Shown here: positions 36,376-48,861 of the stretch, in pieces
Position numbering within the stretch: the first letter of the stretch is position 1
Layout: the number at the start of each line of letters is the position of its first letter
Origin: Sipunculus nudus
Lineage: Eukaryota; Annelida; Sipuncula; Golfingiida; Sipunculidae
Direction: 5' to 3'
NCBI GenBank assembly: GCA_026874595.1
Contig: CM049312.1
Span: forward strand, 77,601,429-77,665,428
DNA length: 64,000 nucleotides
Program-made: the position numbers and the translations under genes
Notes under the pieces: model-generated
The model's database searches: none
The model's input: the letters and a program-made list of their open reading frames with translations, nothing else
What the model was told of the DNA's origin: nothing

Positions 36376-36895
36376 AACTGATAACATACCAGGCATTTGA
36401 TAGATTTTCACTAAACTCACTATTACTACTTACCAATAGATAATCTTGCCTTATTTCAATTCTAGGCAAAATCCACTCTTAAAGAATGAGGTCAGAGGAC
36501 ACCAGGGTTGCCAAAGTAAACTACCAAGAATATGATAGATTTTGTTGAAACTCAAAAGAAATATTGACCAATATAATATCTCCTAGAAGTTTGATTCATG
36601 GTAGAACCCATGCATTTAACGAGGTCATAGCTGACTGTGATGACCTACCAAAAATTTTATGGATTTTCTTTAAACTCACTTTAAATATTTTCCAATAGAG
36701 TTACCTGATTCAGTTCTCAGCAAAATATATGCACTTTTAATAAGGTCAAAGGTTACAAGGTATATGACAGGTATATAAAGCACTCTTGCAGTGGTTTTGT
36801 TGATTTTTTGCTCCAAGGTCCAAGGTTCTCAGGTGATGGTAGTCTGTAGTGTCACTCTTCAGCTGAGAGCCATGACCCATGGGTCACTTGTTTTT
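36376..36895 (+). mobile_element. Dispersed repeat with three ~125-135-bp units and a terminal motif
   Basis: GATAGATTTT-type words start at 36399, 36534 and about 36658. Each sits in a diverged unit reading CCA..ATTTGATAGATTTTC, (T/A)AAACTCA, ATTTACCAATA, TTCTAGGCAAAAT.C and (A/G)AGGTCA. The last unit holds AGGTCA-A-AGGTTA (36743-36755), a DR1-like pair. The tail ends in CTCAGGTGATGG...CATGGGTCACTTGTTTTT, matching recalled termini of an abundant bivalve repeat. Confidence 0.5.
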
Positions 36896-37613
36896 AAATA
36901 AACCCTTTCAGCCCGTAAATTCTGAAAAGTTCAGCTTGTCATAAGAATAAATGTCAGTCAGTAGCCTGCTCTAGTGAGAGAGCTTTTAATTTAATGACTC
37001 TATCTCTGGTTACATCTGATTACTGGCAAATAAATAACACAACAGTGAAGATCTTACTCCATAAAAAAACAGCTTTAACATTATCTTTGGATTGTGTGTA
37101 ATTTTAAGATCTTGGTTAACTCTAATGCTGTCCACTGATTAAGCGTAGATCAATTTCATACCTTGTAATATTAACCAGGCCAAGTTAAGTCCCCTTTGTC
37201 AAAATGATACTGGCTGAAATCTCCCAAAAAATCATAGATCTTAGGCTAAACAGCCCTTGTACCAAACTTGCCTGAACCAGGGATAAGAAATTATTATGGA
37301 AGTATATGACCTAGAACATTTAACATTGCACAAATGTCCTGACTTTATTTCAAGTGTGAGTGAGGATTCACTTCTATGTCCTGACAATATGTGCTATGCA
37401 TATAACTTATTACTTATTACACTTACAGTTTTCTGAGGATCTTAAGTACAACTTAAGGAATGTATGAATGCATATGAAGGTGTTTTATGCACTCTTTACC
37501 AATTTGTAGGATTTATCAAAAGGAAGTCCTATTTTGAGAAGAAGTTCTCTTCTGAGGTTTTAAATCACTCTTGAAAAGGAGTTCAGTAGTGAAATATTTA
37601 ATCACCATATGAA

Positions 37614-37619
37614 ATATAT

Positions 37620-37651
<32 letters not shown>

Positions 37652-37652
37652 G
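37614..37652. repeat. (AT)n microsatellite, interrupted
   Basis: Two AT runs split by TAAA. Confidence 0.92.
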
Positions 37653-37654
37653 GG

Positions 37655-40245
37655 ATCCTAAGAGTATCCTGTATGTGTATTAGAACTGGCTTCTGCGGCA
37701 ACCTGTACTGATGTATTGACTCATTTTGTGCAAACCAATCAAGTTTATGTAACACTTTACCTCCAAAGTATGTAAGTAGAAAAATATTAACTCTACAAGT
37801 CTCAGACCATTACAAACATTTTCTTTATTAATGGGATTAAATCTAAATGAATTTGTGTGTTGATATGTATGAACTGTAATGATTAAATCATGTGAGCTGC
37901 TCAAAACTTTAGTTTTAGACCTTAAAATTGGCAGTTTTACAAGTATTTTAATTCAGGTTACCTGCAACAATCAAGAATCAATTTTCTGCACATATTGATA
38001 TAGTAATTGTACAATAAATTGAACATATTGTCAGTCAGTTATGATTCAGTCATGGAGCACCTTAAAATGATACTGTTAAGTTATAGATGCACTCTGTAAA
38101 ACATAAATATCAAAAACAAAATTCAGCATTTAGTGGCACATACGTTCTGGGTACAGATACTTTTCACTTTTAATGTTATTCAACGATGGTACAAACAATC
38201 ATGCATGGCTGTGCCCAGATTGAATATCTCACTCTTTACTACAATTATGTAAATGTCACTTTTTGTTCTATATTCTAGATGTGTATCTAGGTAGTTTGGA
38301 CAACCTGAGTACAAGTTCTGGTTCGACCAGCAGTGCTCCTCCCAGACATTCGTTTGATGCCCGATCTTCGCCACCACACAGCATCGAGCACGTCTTAGTG
38401 TTCCCAAGTAATAACGAATCACCAGATTCAATGTGAGAATGCACAAGTTTATGTCACCTGAAGGAGGAACTTTGACAGGACCAAATATAAAAAGAACAGA
38501 CCATTTTATGTTTCATTGGATAAAAATACACTGAAACAGATCTGGCGTTTCCATAGTATATTCGTCATACACACTTTTGCTTTAAATCAAATTTTTAACT
38601 AATTGAGCCATAGGTCAAGACATCCTCCAGAAGACTGAATGCCTAGGTTCCTATAAATGTTATTTGAAGCTAGCAAACTAGGGTCAGGTTTTGTTAAGTG
38701 TCCCATTTTAGTAGATCTTATGTCTGTTAATGATGTAAAAATCACAATTATCACTTGTTTTTTCTTAAATGCAAATTCCACTAACAAGTTTGGTGACCAG
38801 TAATGTCCAATTCTTTGTAATAACATCTTTAGCCATGTCTACATAACATCCCAAATTTGCAAATTAGGTCATTTTGACCCATTTAAGTCCATACCAGAGT
38901 AGGCCATGAAGAAAAAGTCCTTCATGTTAGCCACTAATACTTGTCAGTTTGTTTGCCAACAAGAGAGTGAGCTCTCCACAATTGGCATATATTATTGGAT
39001 ATAATTGATTCAAGAAATCTGCACAGTTATATGAATATATATTAGGGTGTTATTTCCTTTAATAAATTAAACTAGAGTATCTCATCCTTTTTCTATTGAT
39101 GTATTATGGTACCAAGCTTGCTATTTAATATGTACTTACTTGTGGGGTCAGTATTCAGCTGGATGTCATGACCAATGGACCCTCATTATTATGAATTTCT
39201 GATGTTTTCCCAAAAGTGTAAAAGTTTTCCCCTTCCAGTTTATTACTCTTTGTTGAAGGATAGCTTTTTATAAACATTTGTCACCAAAAGTAATATATTT
39301 TGCATATTATTATGATAACATTTGCATATTGCCATGGCAACAGAAGATCCATCAGAGTCCACTGATTGACCCATTTAGTTTAAGACCTCTGTCCTCACAG
39401 GCTGCCTTGTATTTTATTTTTTTTTTCTCAGCCATTTTTATACAATAATTAACCACTTTAAGGTTACATATCCCAAATTAAGATGATGAGTAATTAATAT
39501 AATTGATAAGCAGACAATTTGGAATGTATTAAGGTTCATTGTTATCGGAAAGTTAGAGTATGGCCACATTATTTAACTTTCTTCCTTAATGTATTATTAT
39601 ATTATTGTGTTTGTTGTTCTATAAGGATTTCATAGTCATACTAAGAATATTGTATTTCCATAAGCCTTTGGTGTAGACATTCAACTATGTGCTTATGCAG
39701 CGCCTTTTATTCAATAATCAGAGTTAAACACACATGGTATGTTTTAGCTGACGGCTTGTTATGGCTGTATTTCATGTCTGAAGTGTGCATGTGGCTGGTG
39801 GTATTTATTTCGTATATACAAACCTTTTGAATAATTTTATCTTGTCCAGCGATTTGTTTATGCTTTTGTACATACACCTGTAAATGGAATACATTATTCC
39901 CACACTATCTTGCACTCCTTTGTACTGGTTTGAAAGATATTACACTCTTAATGTTAGCAATGCTCAATTGTTAGTTATGTACATTACCGCCTTTTACACA
40001 CACTCATTCAGACATGTATGTCCTGTTGTGGCTTACTTCTGTTATTGACTACTACCAGTTCTTTACGTGAAGTACCAATTAATTTGTAATATTCAGGTAT
40101 GGTCCAGTGAAGGCATATGGACACTGCTGTGTGACCTTTGAACACAGATTAATTGATTATAAGTATCAATCTGTCCTGCCACATTAGTCAGAAATACCAT
40201 TTTGGGGAAGAAAGCACAATGAAAATTAATTTTCACCTCTTTTTT
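37655..40245. other. AT-rich unique DNA, nothing recognised
   Basis: No arrays, RNA genes or identifiable elements. A more complex patch at 38270-38420 has an 88-codon minus frame (38180-38446) without a recognisable domain. Confidence 0.35.
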
Positions 40246-40249
40246 TCAG

Positions 40250-40270
40250 CTTATTAGGCCATATTAGGAG
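40250..40270 (+). other. Possible 21-bp microexon
   Basis: A strong acceptor (CACCTCTTTTTTTCAG, ending 40249) is followed by 21 bp and a strong donor (GAG|GTAAGC, from 40271). The length preserves frame. Only one phase is free of stops, reading Leu-Leu-Gly-His-Ile-Arg plus two split codons. Frame-preserving microexons of this size are well known in animal neural genes. No neighbouring exon was identified, so a chance pairing of sites is quite possible. Confidence 0.15.
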
Positions 40271-41047
40271 GTAAGCTGGAAAATGTTTTTTTTATATGTA
40301 ACATCAGAACTTTAAGTAAGCCGCAACAGGATATCATGACTTACAAAAGCACATATATATATACGAGTGTGTGTATGTAATAAAACTGCATATCAAACCA
40401 GAACATGTAAGAATTCATTATCAGAACAAAGCCCAAACAAAATACAGGGGTACATGGAATGTTTTGAATGTACAGTGCATAGCAAACATTATATGCTTTC
40501 ATGAACTGTCAGGCCATATATACCATGATATAACTTGAATTAATTAGTGACAAGAATAATGATGCTATAATATATATTATATATATAGTTTGTGTGTCAG
40601 CATAACCTGCAGATTTTTTAAACGTGAGTTTCACTTTATTGTCTTTTCACTCACCAGGTTTTATAATAGTGTTGTGTGCTATGTGAATAGTTGACATATA
40701 ATTAACCCTTTTTGTTGCAAAGTATCAGGTTAATCTGGGGTTTGGACATATCATGCATATGTTTTGAAATCAGTGGCTGAGGTGGATGTGTTTATACTTT
40801 AACCTGGCTATAGATATTCGCTACAGTATTTTAATAAATACTTTATTATTGTTATAAGTCCCATGTATACAAATTATGAAATGCCAGATTGCTTCAGTGT
40901 ACGATTTACAGTACAGCCGCATTATTTCGCCAACACTGGTTAAGGGCGATAGGTGCATTTGGCGGTGTATAGGATGGCAGGTAACCGAGTTTTGACTGAA
41001 TTCAACGTCATGTCGTGCTCATTACCAAGGCAGTGCAGATTACAGAC

Positions 41048-41049
<2 letters not shown>

Positions 41050-41097
<48 letters not shown>

Positions 41098-41100
41098 CAC
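41050..41100. repeat. (CA)n(TA)n microsatellite
   Basis: About 30 bp of CA repeats run into AT repeats and a short ACAC tail. Confidence 0.95.
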
Positions 41101-41527
41101 ACAACAAAGAGATATTTCAATATTCGTATAATTTTAAAAAATAAAGTTCCTCTAAACTTCCCATATGAGGTATCCTCCCACCCTTGAAGATAAACTGACG
41201 CCATTGTTGCCCTCTAAACTACCGAGTAAAACAATTCTGTACAAGTCAAGGACTAGTTATATACATCATTTACACCTAAAACAGATAACCTTCTTGTTTT
41301 AAATGGAGTATATACTTTTTAACGTGGCCAAATTAAAGAGGTTGTTTTTCTTAGTCAAGTCAAACCATGAATGTCGGCTGACTTCTAAAGGCTGAATGCA
41401 ATACATTTTGAGGCTAACACGGTTCTTGATTCGAGCATTCTAAGCTGAAGTAGTTGGTGGCATTGTGGCAGCGGGCAGATTTACTTGAGGTTTATCCAAA
41501 TGAGTCAATTACAGTCATATGATAACT

Positions 41528-41529
<2 letters not shown>

Positions 41530-41589
<60 letters not shown>
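41530..41589. repeat. (AT)n microsatellite
   Basis: Uninterrupted AT run of about 60 bp. Confidence 0.97.
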
Positions 41590-41590
<1 letters not shown>

Positions 41591-42943
41591 TAAATATATA
41601 ATCTTACAGTTAGAATAATATGTTAATAACTGTCATCCATGTAATATATATATACATGAAGTTTACAAGCATAATCTCCCATGTACTTTGCGTCACGCGT
41701 TTCTTGACCTCTGAACTCCACAACCTTGACCTTTTTGATATAAAACATTACTTCATAGCACTTTAAATAAATGTACTTTGGTAAAACCGTGATACATATT
41801 AGATGTTTTAAATTATAATTGATTCCCTGAAAAACTGCCTGTTTCCGAGTTGGAATATCAATATTCGTTCCACAGATGGCGATTTCAAACATGGAAAAGG
41901 TCTCACCTGGAGCTAATGAAGCTATGCACTGTGCCATTTGATGAAATCATAGTTCTACAGATGGTTTTATGGCCTTTCAGTGTGTGGCATGAATATTGTT
42001 TTTTACCTGTTCTGTATAATGGTAAACAAAAGCGGGCGATTTGGAGTATCTGTGGAACACTCGGTCAATAGTTACTCATTAATGTGTTAGGATTTTTACC
42101 CCTACATTGTATTGATACTTCATTTTATATTATTTATTAAAATAAATGTATCTGGGTTTGTTAAGAAACGGGCCAGACATTTTTTTATGAATTGGGACCT
42201 GTATGATTTATATTGTAACTCAATATTATGTAAATTTGTTTAGGCTATGGACGGGAGAGACATTGTCTAGAAATTTAAACCGAACGTTATGGCCAGAACC
42301 TGAGTAGTTCTATACATAATATCCTTTAGCTGGACTTTAAAGTATGTTTTAAACTTTATCTGGCATAGAAACCAATACATTTTACACACTATATATGGAT
42401 GCTGGACTGACTTTACTTCAAACCGCACCAGACATGATTGTGAAGTCGTAGCAAACCCTCGGCAGTTTGCTTTAATGTCTGAAATACCAGATTGATCCAG
42501 GCCTACACAAATGCATTGGAAACCACGGTATCTATAAACAACTTCAGAATAGAAATTGGTTCTAAGTACTTATCTGCCAAAACGAGACAATATAATTGGG
42601 TCAGGTCCTGAATTTGCACCAACATTTAACCAGATGTTTGCAATCGCTGAGCAATCATTTGAAGCCTCCCCCCGCGACGTCCGCAACTGAACGATAATTT
42701 GAATCGGCTTTGGATTGTACGACTTTGGGAATGAGGTCAAGGTAAAAATAAATACCATGCGCAGATCTCTCACCTACGACTAATATTGTACTCAAAGGGC
42801 AGTTTTTAAAAATCAGCCATGTTTGAGATTTAGCGCAAACACTGACAAAGGGCACAAAAGGTAGGAAAATAGGTTTTGTATTGGGGGACCTAAAAAATCC
42901 ACCTACAAAAAATGTTGACTAAGATATTGATCTAGGAGTACAC

Positions 42944-43090
42944 TCATCAATCCATATAAGCCTCCCCTTCCATACTTCTCTGGAACGTGTCGCCATTCCA
43001 CAAGGCTTCGAAATCTGTTGAGTAGTTTTGCGTAATCCTGTTAGAAATAAAACAAAAACAGGTCATTTGGATAACATAACCTCCTCGATT
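42944..43090 (+). mobile_element. Probable RTE-like LINE 3' end
   Basis: It reads CTTCTCTGGAACGTGTCGCC, then AAATCTGTTGAGTAGTTTTG and CGTAATCCTGTTAGAAATAAAAC, ending GATAACATAACCTCCTCG. The series 'GTTGAGTAGTTTT.....TAATCCTG.TA' followed by an A-rich run and 'ATAACCTCC' is, from memory, a repeated 3' terminus in aquatic invertebrate genomes, usually ascribed to RTE-type LINEs or their SINEs. No coding sequence is attached. Confidence 0.4.
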
Positions 43091-43225
43091 AGGTAATAAC
43101 AGATTACTCCTATATTCTCTTTATCTTCATCATTCTTTAACAGACGGCGACATCTAATAGGCACATATATTAATAAGAAAAGTACATGAATGGTGTATTA
43201 TAAAAGCCATCGGAGTTCTGAAAAA

Positions 43226-43273
43226 AGCACGTGTGTATCTATCTATCTATCTGTCTATCTATATATATATATA
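43226..43273. repeat. (TCTA)n(TA)n microsatellite
   Basis: TATC/TCTA tetranucleotide repeats with one TCTG change lead into AT repeats. On the minus strand this tract follows the hammerhead motif by about 25 bp, as a 3' tail of a retroelement might. Confidence 0.92.
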
Positions 43274-43298
43274 ACTCAGGAGAAAAACAACACGGTTA

Positions 43299-43346
43299 AT
43301 TCACAACAGTTTGTTTCACGGGGTGCGACCCGATCATCAGGTGAAT
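43299..43346 (-). ncRNA. Type I hammerhead ribozyme motif
   Basis: Read on the minus strand. Stem I is ATTCAC (43346-43341) paired with GTGAAT (43304-43299), six perfect pairs. The core CTGATGA (43340-43334) is intact. Stem II is CGGG/CCCG (43332-43329 with 43322-43319) with a 6-nt loop. GAA and A15.1 are intact (43317-43314). Stem III is ACA/TGT with a 3-nt AAC loop. U16.1-H17 is TT, so cleavage would fall between 43305 and 43304. The weak point is a U-U mismatch at 10.1-11.1, normally G-C, which should reduce activity. Very short stem III and type I layout are typical of hammerheads in Penelope-like retroelements and retrozymes. Confidence 0.6.
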
Positions 43347-43431
43347 GTGGTTAGAATGAAGCTAACGGCGTGGTTTGAAAAGCCGAGACTTTACGAGATT
43401 ACGAGATTATGCATGCTTTGTGCGATTCGGG

Positions 43432-43446
43432 TGGGGGGGGGGGGGC
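43432..43446 (+). repeat. Poly-G tract
   Basis: Uninterrupted run of about 15 G within otherwise unique DNA. A second run of about 14 G lies near 43850-43862. Confidence 0.85.
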
Positions 43447-44195
43447 ATGTGAAAGACTGACACTGATCCTATTGTCCTCGGGTGCACAATAGGATTGGTC
43501 GGGGTACACGTGCGATACTGGAACATAACAGTGCAGGGCAAAGAGGTTATTTAAGTTGCAAATTTTATATGTAATACAAAGATAATTACCAGGAGGCTCA
43601 ATTAACATATTGAACTAAATTCTAATAGGGTCTATGGAAGCAGCAAATTTTATATATAATACATGTATATATATTATATATTATTTTAGCAATAATAATG
43701 TATAGTTGAAGATGTTTTATGAACACCTTTAAAACACAGGACGTAATGATTCGTCTGTTATTAATAAATGAAGGGATAGTAGTAGAATCCTGGATCCATG
43801 CATATTCACAGTTTTCTCCAAAATAAAACAGTGAGGGGCTTTCAGGGGAAGGGGGGGGGGGGTGGTGAATATTAATTCCATCATTACGACTGGTGTTTCT
43901 TGATTGCAGTATGCTCCAAAAGTAAACCATTTCCAAAACATTCATTAGCAAGCCAAAATAGTACGGGCGTTATAATGTATACATGCTTTGTTTTATTACT
44001 GGTTTACATGTGATGTGCGGGAAGTTTTTAATGGATAACTGGACAATCAGTTTTAACTGAGTATGTTTTATACTGTGTGCAGGTAGTTAACTTGATAACT
44101 ATTGTACTTATTTGATTCTTGCACCTTTTAATATTATTAAGATGTATTTAAATAAAGATAATTTAATGAATGTTTTGTGTTTGGATTAGAACTTG

Positions 44196-44197
<2 letters not shown>

Positions 44198-44229
<32 letters not shown>
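44198..44229. repeat. (GA)n microsatellite
   Basis: About 30 bp of GA dinucleotides. Confidence 0.95.
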
Positions 44230-44234
<5 letters not shown>

Positions 44235-46175
44235 CGAAAACGCAAGTATCTCTACCGTCATTTAAATAAATAAATATCCTTCATTGAATTATTAAAGCTT
44301 AAAACTATAATATTCTTTGTCGTTTAAATTTTTTTCATATGACAGTTGCCCCGCTGTCTCGTATGTTTCTTGTTTCCCATGAAAAATTGCCTCCTATAAT
44401 TTCCTGTATTTTACAGTATTGAGGTTGTACTTTAAAATATTTTTTTTTTACATTTTAATCACTGCACGATCTTGTTTCCGATATGACTGTTATTATTGAA
44501 TCTTAATTACTGTTATATGGACTTACAGTTAAGTATTATTGGAAACATTAAGCTCTTCTGTAGAACTGTGCTTGTGAGTGATGCAATCTTGCAATACATT
44601 CATCTAAAACAAGTAAACAGACCTTTATTAGAAGGTATACCTGGTTATATATATATATATATATGGTCATGTAAAGTTACTTTGTAAACCACGATTGCAC
44701 AGTTAAAACTCCCATATATTTTTTTTTAATTTTGGCTGAATATTTCTATAATCGCCTATATTTTTGTCTCAAGTGCTCCTATAAAATCCCTAGTTCCTTC
44801 AGGAGCCTGGTCAGAGCGCGGATGTTTTTAGGGATTTGTATAAATAAATTTAGATAAATATGGTGAGGATTAGAGCTATGATGATAAGCCATGCGACAAA
44901 TTTTATTTTAAGAAAAAGCCTCAACTCCAGGCCTCAACTTCTTGTTGAAGTAACTCGAACTTTGCTGTTTATTATTTATATTCTATATAAAGCAACCGAA
45001 ACTATATATTCTTCATGCACAGCAAGAGTGCATGGAACATTTTACGCACGTCTTAAAGATTAACACGCGTATGAAAAATAAATTATATATTTGAGGATGC
45101 AGAATTAATGAATTTCAAGCTCTGAAAGCATGGGTAAAACATGTATTTGTAAATTTCTACGTATTTAAACTCCCAACGATTTTTTTAATGCATAGACCAC
45201 TGATTGATCAAACTCCAATGCCAAATATCTTGTCGTAAGATTATTTGATAATATTCCTTTGTAAAAAGCAAGAATCTCAGAAAAAAAATCCAGCACCATT
45301 GAAGAGTCCCGATTTCTCCTTTCATGTACTTATTAGGTTGGTCTACTTGTGGCATTTGAAAGCAAAACTAGAAATATCTAAGCCCACGTTGTTAGTGATC
45401 AACACAAGTACACACTAGTATATTTCCCCTGTCTTTTGCCACTGCCTTTCAGAACTTTCATCGTTCGGGGTCCTTTGTTCTTCTTGCCCTATGCATGCTT
45501 ACTTTTCGGGCAGCATATTTCGACATGTAACTTGGGCCAGAGTTCTGCGACAACAAATAAATAACCTCTATTTTCGTGCTGTGGCTTTTTACTTGTAAAC
45601 AATTACATAAAGAAAATGAGATTATAACAGAAAGTTGACCAGAGGATCCTTAAATTTATTTATTTACTTTCTTTTTTTTTTGCTACATAGGAAATGATGA
45701 TATATTCACGCGATCTAAATGTTATGTATATATGAGGTGTGGCCTGTTATCCTTGCTGCAGACCGTCCCTGAATACCATGCACAGGGTCCTGTGTTTGAC
45801 TTCCGGCTTGTCTCTGTATTATATATAGGTGTAACATATATAAATACAGGCTCTATATTGTAGTCATTCTATTTTCCCTCAATTTTCTTACTCTTATGTT
45901 CCAGTCCTGTTGTTCATACCTGTTGAAATACCTAGAAATTCCTTCTTTTTCCGAATTCGCCATTATTATTATTATATTATATTGCTTTGTAATCTGCAAA
46001 TTACAAATGTCTGTGAAAGTGTTTTGGGACGGATATAATTTGTATTATAATAAAAAAAAATGTGTTATTAACTACACAGAACAGATAATTAAAAAAAAAT
46101 ACCAACTGCTAGTCTCCGATATGAAGAAAATATTATGATATAATACACCAACAAAATGAAACATGTTTTCCGCAA
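44230..46175. other. AT-rich unique DNA, nothing recognised
   Basis: No gene, RNA or array apart from short AT runs (44649-44664). A tRNA B-box-like word near 45787 lacks any foldable tRNA around it. Confidence 0.35.
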
Positions 46176-46179
46176 AATG

Positions 46180-47070
46180 AAAATTTCGATTCAAAATGAT
46201 ATTTTGTGAATTAGGACTTTTTGTACAGAAACTCTTGAAGACAGCTCAGCACAAAAGGCATGCTTTGCTAATATGAATCACCGAATTCTGTCTGAACGTG
46301 AAGGCATCATCAGACATCAAGTCCTCGAAAACATCGTTAGCGCCTAATTACGTCAGGAAAGTGCCTTCGCCACATTGGAGGGGCGGTCTTTTCACTACGG
46401 GAGTGAATGATTTTGCCGTTGCATGAGGCATTTGGAAGTTTGATGCAAGTAGGGCCAGATGTTTAAAATATACACTTTGGGCTTTGCTTCCTAATGAAGT
46501 ACCTAACTGGTGTTTTTTGTATGTTAATTAAGCGCATCATGGCCCACTGGTGAAAGTTAATGAATAAACTGATAAGATGCATTACCAGCTTGTTACGTCA
46601 TTTGTGTTTAATTAGTCTTCATGTCGCAAACCGCCCACGTCATTTAACAATTTCGACCCCTGATCTTACTAGATATACCAATGTTGAAAGTGTGCAGGGC
46701 ATGGCCATCAAAATACGGTTTGTTATAATTAACAGCTATTGGTGTTTTGAGTATGCACTTATATTAAACCGAGAGGCGTGATTTTTTTCCTCTGCGATGG
46801 ACAATTTTGAATAAAGAGCTAATTTAGCTGATGCAGCGTTCACTCATTTTCGTCAAGTTAGGCCTTAAGCAGTTCAATGGGTGGTCCGTCGGTGTGTGGA
46901 GATTTCGCCGAGTGTTCTAAATTTAAGTTGTAATTTATGCTCTCATATGTGATCAAATTAAGCATAACGAATGGACTTTTATTATGACTTGTTCGGGTTA
47001 TTACTCTCTGCGTCACAAGTGGGGCGAATACCGCCCTGGACGCGTACGTCACAGATGTGGGTGCTAGAGC
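46180..47070. promoter_or_regulatory. Candidate regulatory block (complex unique DNA)
   Basis: Complex, CpG-bearing sequence with dense homeodomain-type words (GTTAATTAAGCGC, GCCTAATTACGTCA, TTTAATTAG, ATAATTAACAG) and two ACGTCA half-CREs. Short frames exist on both strands but no domain was recognised. Candidate enhancer cluster by texture. Confidence 0.32.
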
Positions 47071-48465
47071 TGGAGATTCAACTCGAATGCAAAATGTTTT
47101 TTTTTCGACATTGTTTTAAATATGGTTTTACGTAGACGTAAATTAATTCGATATGTTTGCCAATTATCAGTTATAAGAGGTGTTTTTTTTTATTTTCATC
47201 ATGCTGTTGTTTATAGTTCCATTATTTTAGTTTGAATATTTGATAATAAAGTTTATGGCTAAGAAGTCTTTATCCATAAAGAATATGATCTCGTATTACA
47301 ATTCCAAATCATACACCCGTGTTGAAACACATTACTAATCATTGTCTGATATATTTTTTTGTGTTATGCTTTCTTAAAATTAGGGTACGTTTGGTAGACA
47401 TCGGCGGATAATTTATTAGCGGGGACAAAGCATCAATGAACGTACATAAGCATTTATCTCAAACTGCACATGCACGCATAAGGAAAGCAGAGCGTAAAAT
47501 ATGCCCAAAAGAGATCTGTCATACTCTTCTTTTGTGTTCTTCTAATTTCTGTCTTATAAAAGTGTATTGGGAAGCAAATTGGGATTTCATTTTATAAAAA
47601 CAGACAAAATTGAAGAATAATGCGTAAAAGTTTGAGATCAGGATAATTTTTATGGTAATGTGTTTATGTTTGTTGGAGTATTTATGCACAGTCACAGACA
47701 GACGGCAAGCAACTTTAAACATAAATTACACACTAAATATTTCAAATGCCTGATAATGCAGAAAAATAACTATTTCATCTTCTTTTATGGATACCGTGGA
47801 CAAAATAACATATATAACGTTCTCCAAAGTAGCCCCTATACCGGGAGAGTACTTCTGTTAATACGTTATAAACTGTATGCTCCGTATGTGCATGATCGTC
47901 GCTCTGGATGACTATATTCCAGCGGCCCGACACTGGAAACATTGGACGACAGCTCGAAAAGTGCTCGGGTTTTCCCCCATATGTATATATAGTTAATCCA
48001 TGATCGATGGTTGATTTGAACAATGCATAACATATTGCTAGCAATAACTTATATATACGGCAAAATTATGAAATAAAAAAACTATTAAAGAAAAAGATTT
48101 TCATTTCCACACGTGATGCATATTATTTTCCTCAAGCGCTCTCCGCTTGGTTTTCCATATCTTACACGTATATAGTCTAAATGTGATGACCATAATGTTC
48201 GCGTTTATATATTAAGGTTCAATGGACCATGCAATTAATATTTTTACCATTTGTTTGGGATAGGGATGATACTAGGACATTATGGTGAATAACCACAGAA
48301 TAACAAGATAATTGTACCTCGTATCCTTTCTTTCTCTATGAGGCCACACAAAATAATATCATTCTACGGACTCTATAGGAACAAAAGATATGGTATGAGC
48401 GGGCGATTATTTTCTGTTTCTTTTGTTTCTTCAGTACTTGTTTGGCATGATCTCACATGAAGCTG
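47070..48465. other. AT-rich unique DNA, nothing recognised
   Basis: No arrays or recognisable elements. Frames of 67-89 codons (47519-47722, 47660-47911, 47775-48044) overlap on opposite strands and match nothing known. Confidence 0.35.
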
Positions 48466-48469
48466 AATT

Positions 48470-48817
48470 GGATCCATCGTGTATATCGTAGAGAATCTGA
48501 GAAAACCATCGGGTGTCTCATCGTGTCACTGTGAAACCTGCTTCAGATCATTAACAGGCCCTCACGTTTTAGCGTTGTGCAAACGATTAAACACGATACA
48601 GGCTATGTATTCAAGACACGCAAGTAACATGCGTCACATGCGGACATTGGTGTCCGAGCTCTTCTACGTTTTCATACGATTTTACACAGTTCTCCCCTTG
48701 CAATCTTACGCGTTTACTTTCGCCCGAAACAATGGGAATTTGTCTAAAATGGTGCGGAATTGTCTTTGTGACCGCGGTGTATTTGCTGTATTATGCAATT
48801 GTTCTACGCGTGACTAT

Positions 48818-48861
<44 letters not shown>

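Noticed and set aside
45730-45830. tRNA-like B-box word near 45787
   Set aside because: No A-box at the right distance and no cloverleaf could be drawn.
46290-46303. Second CTGATGA (minus strand) as a hammerhead core
   Set aside because: No GAAA at a usable distance and no stem II.
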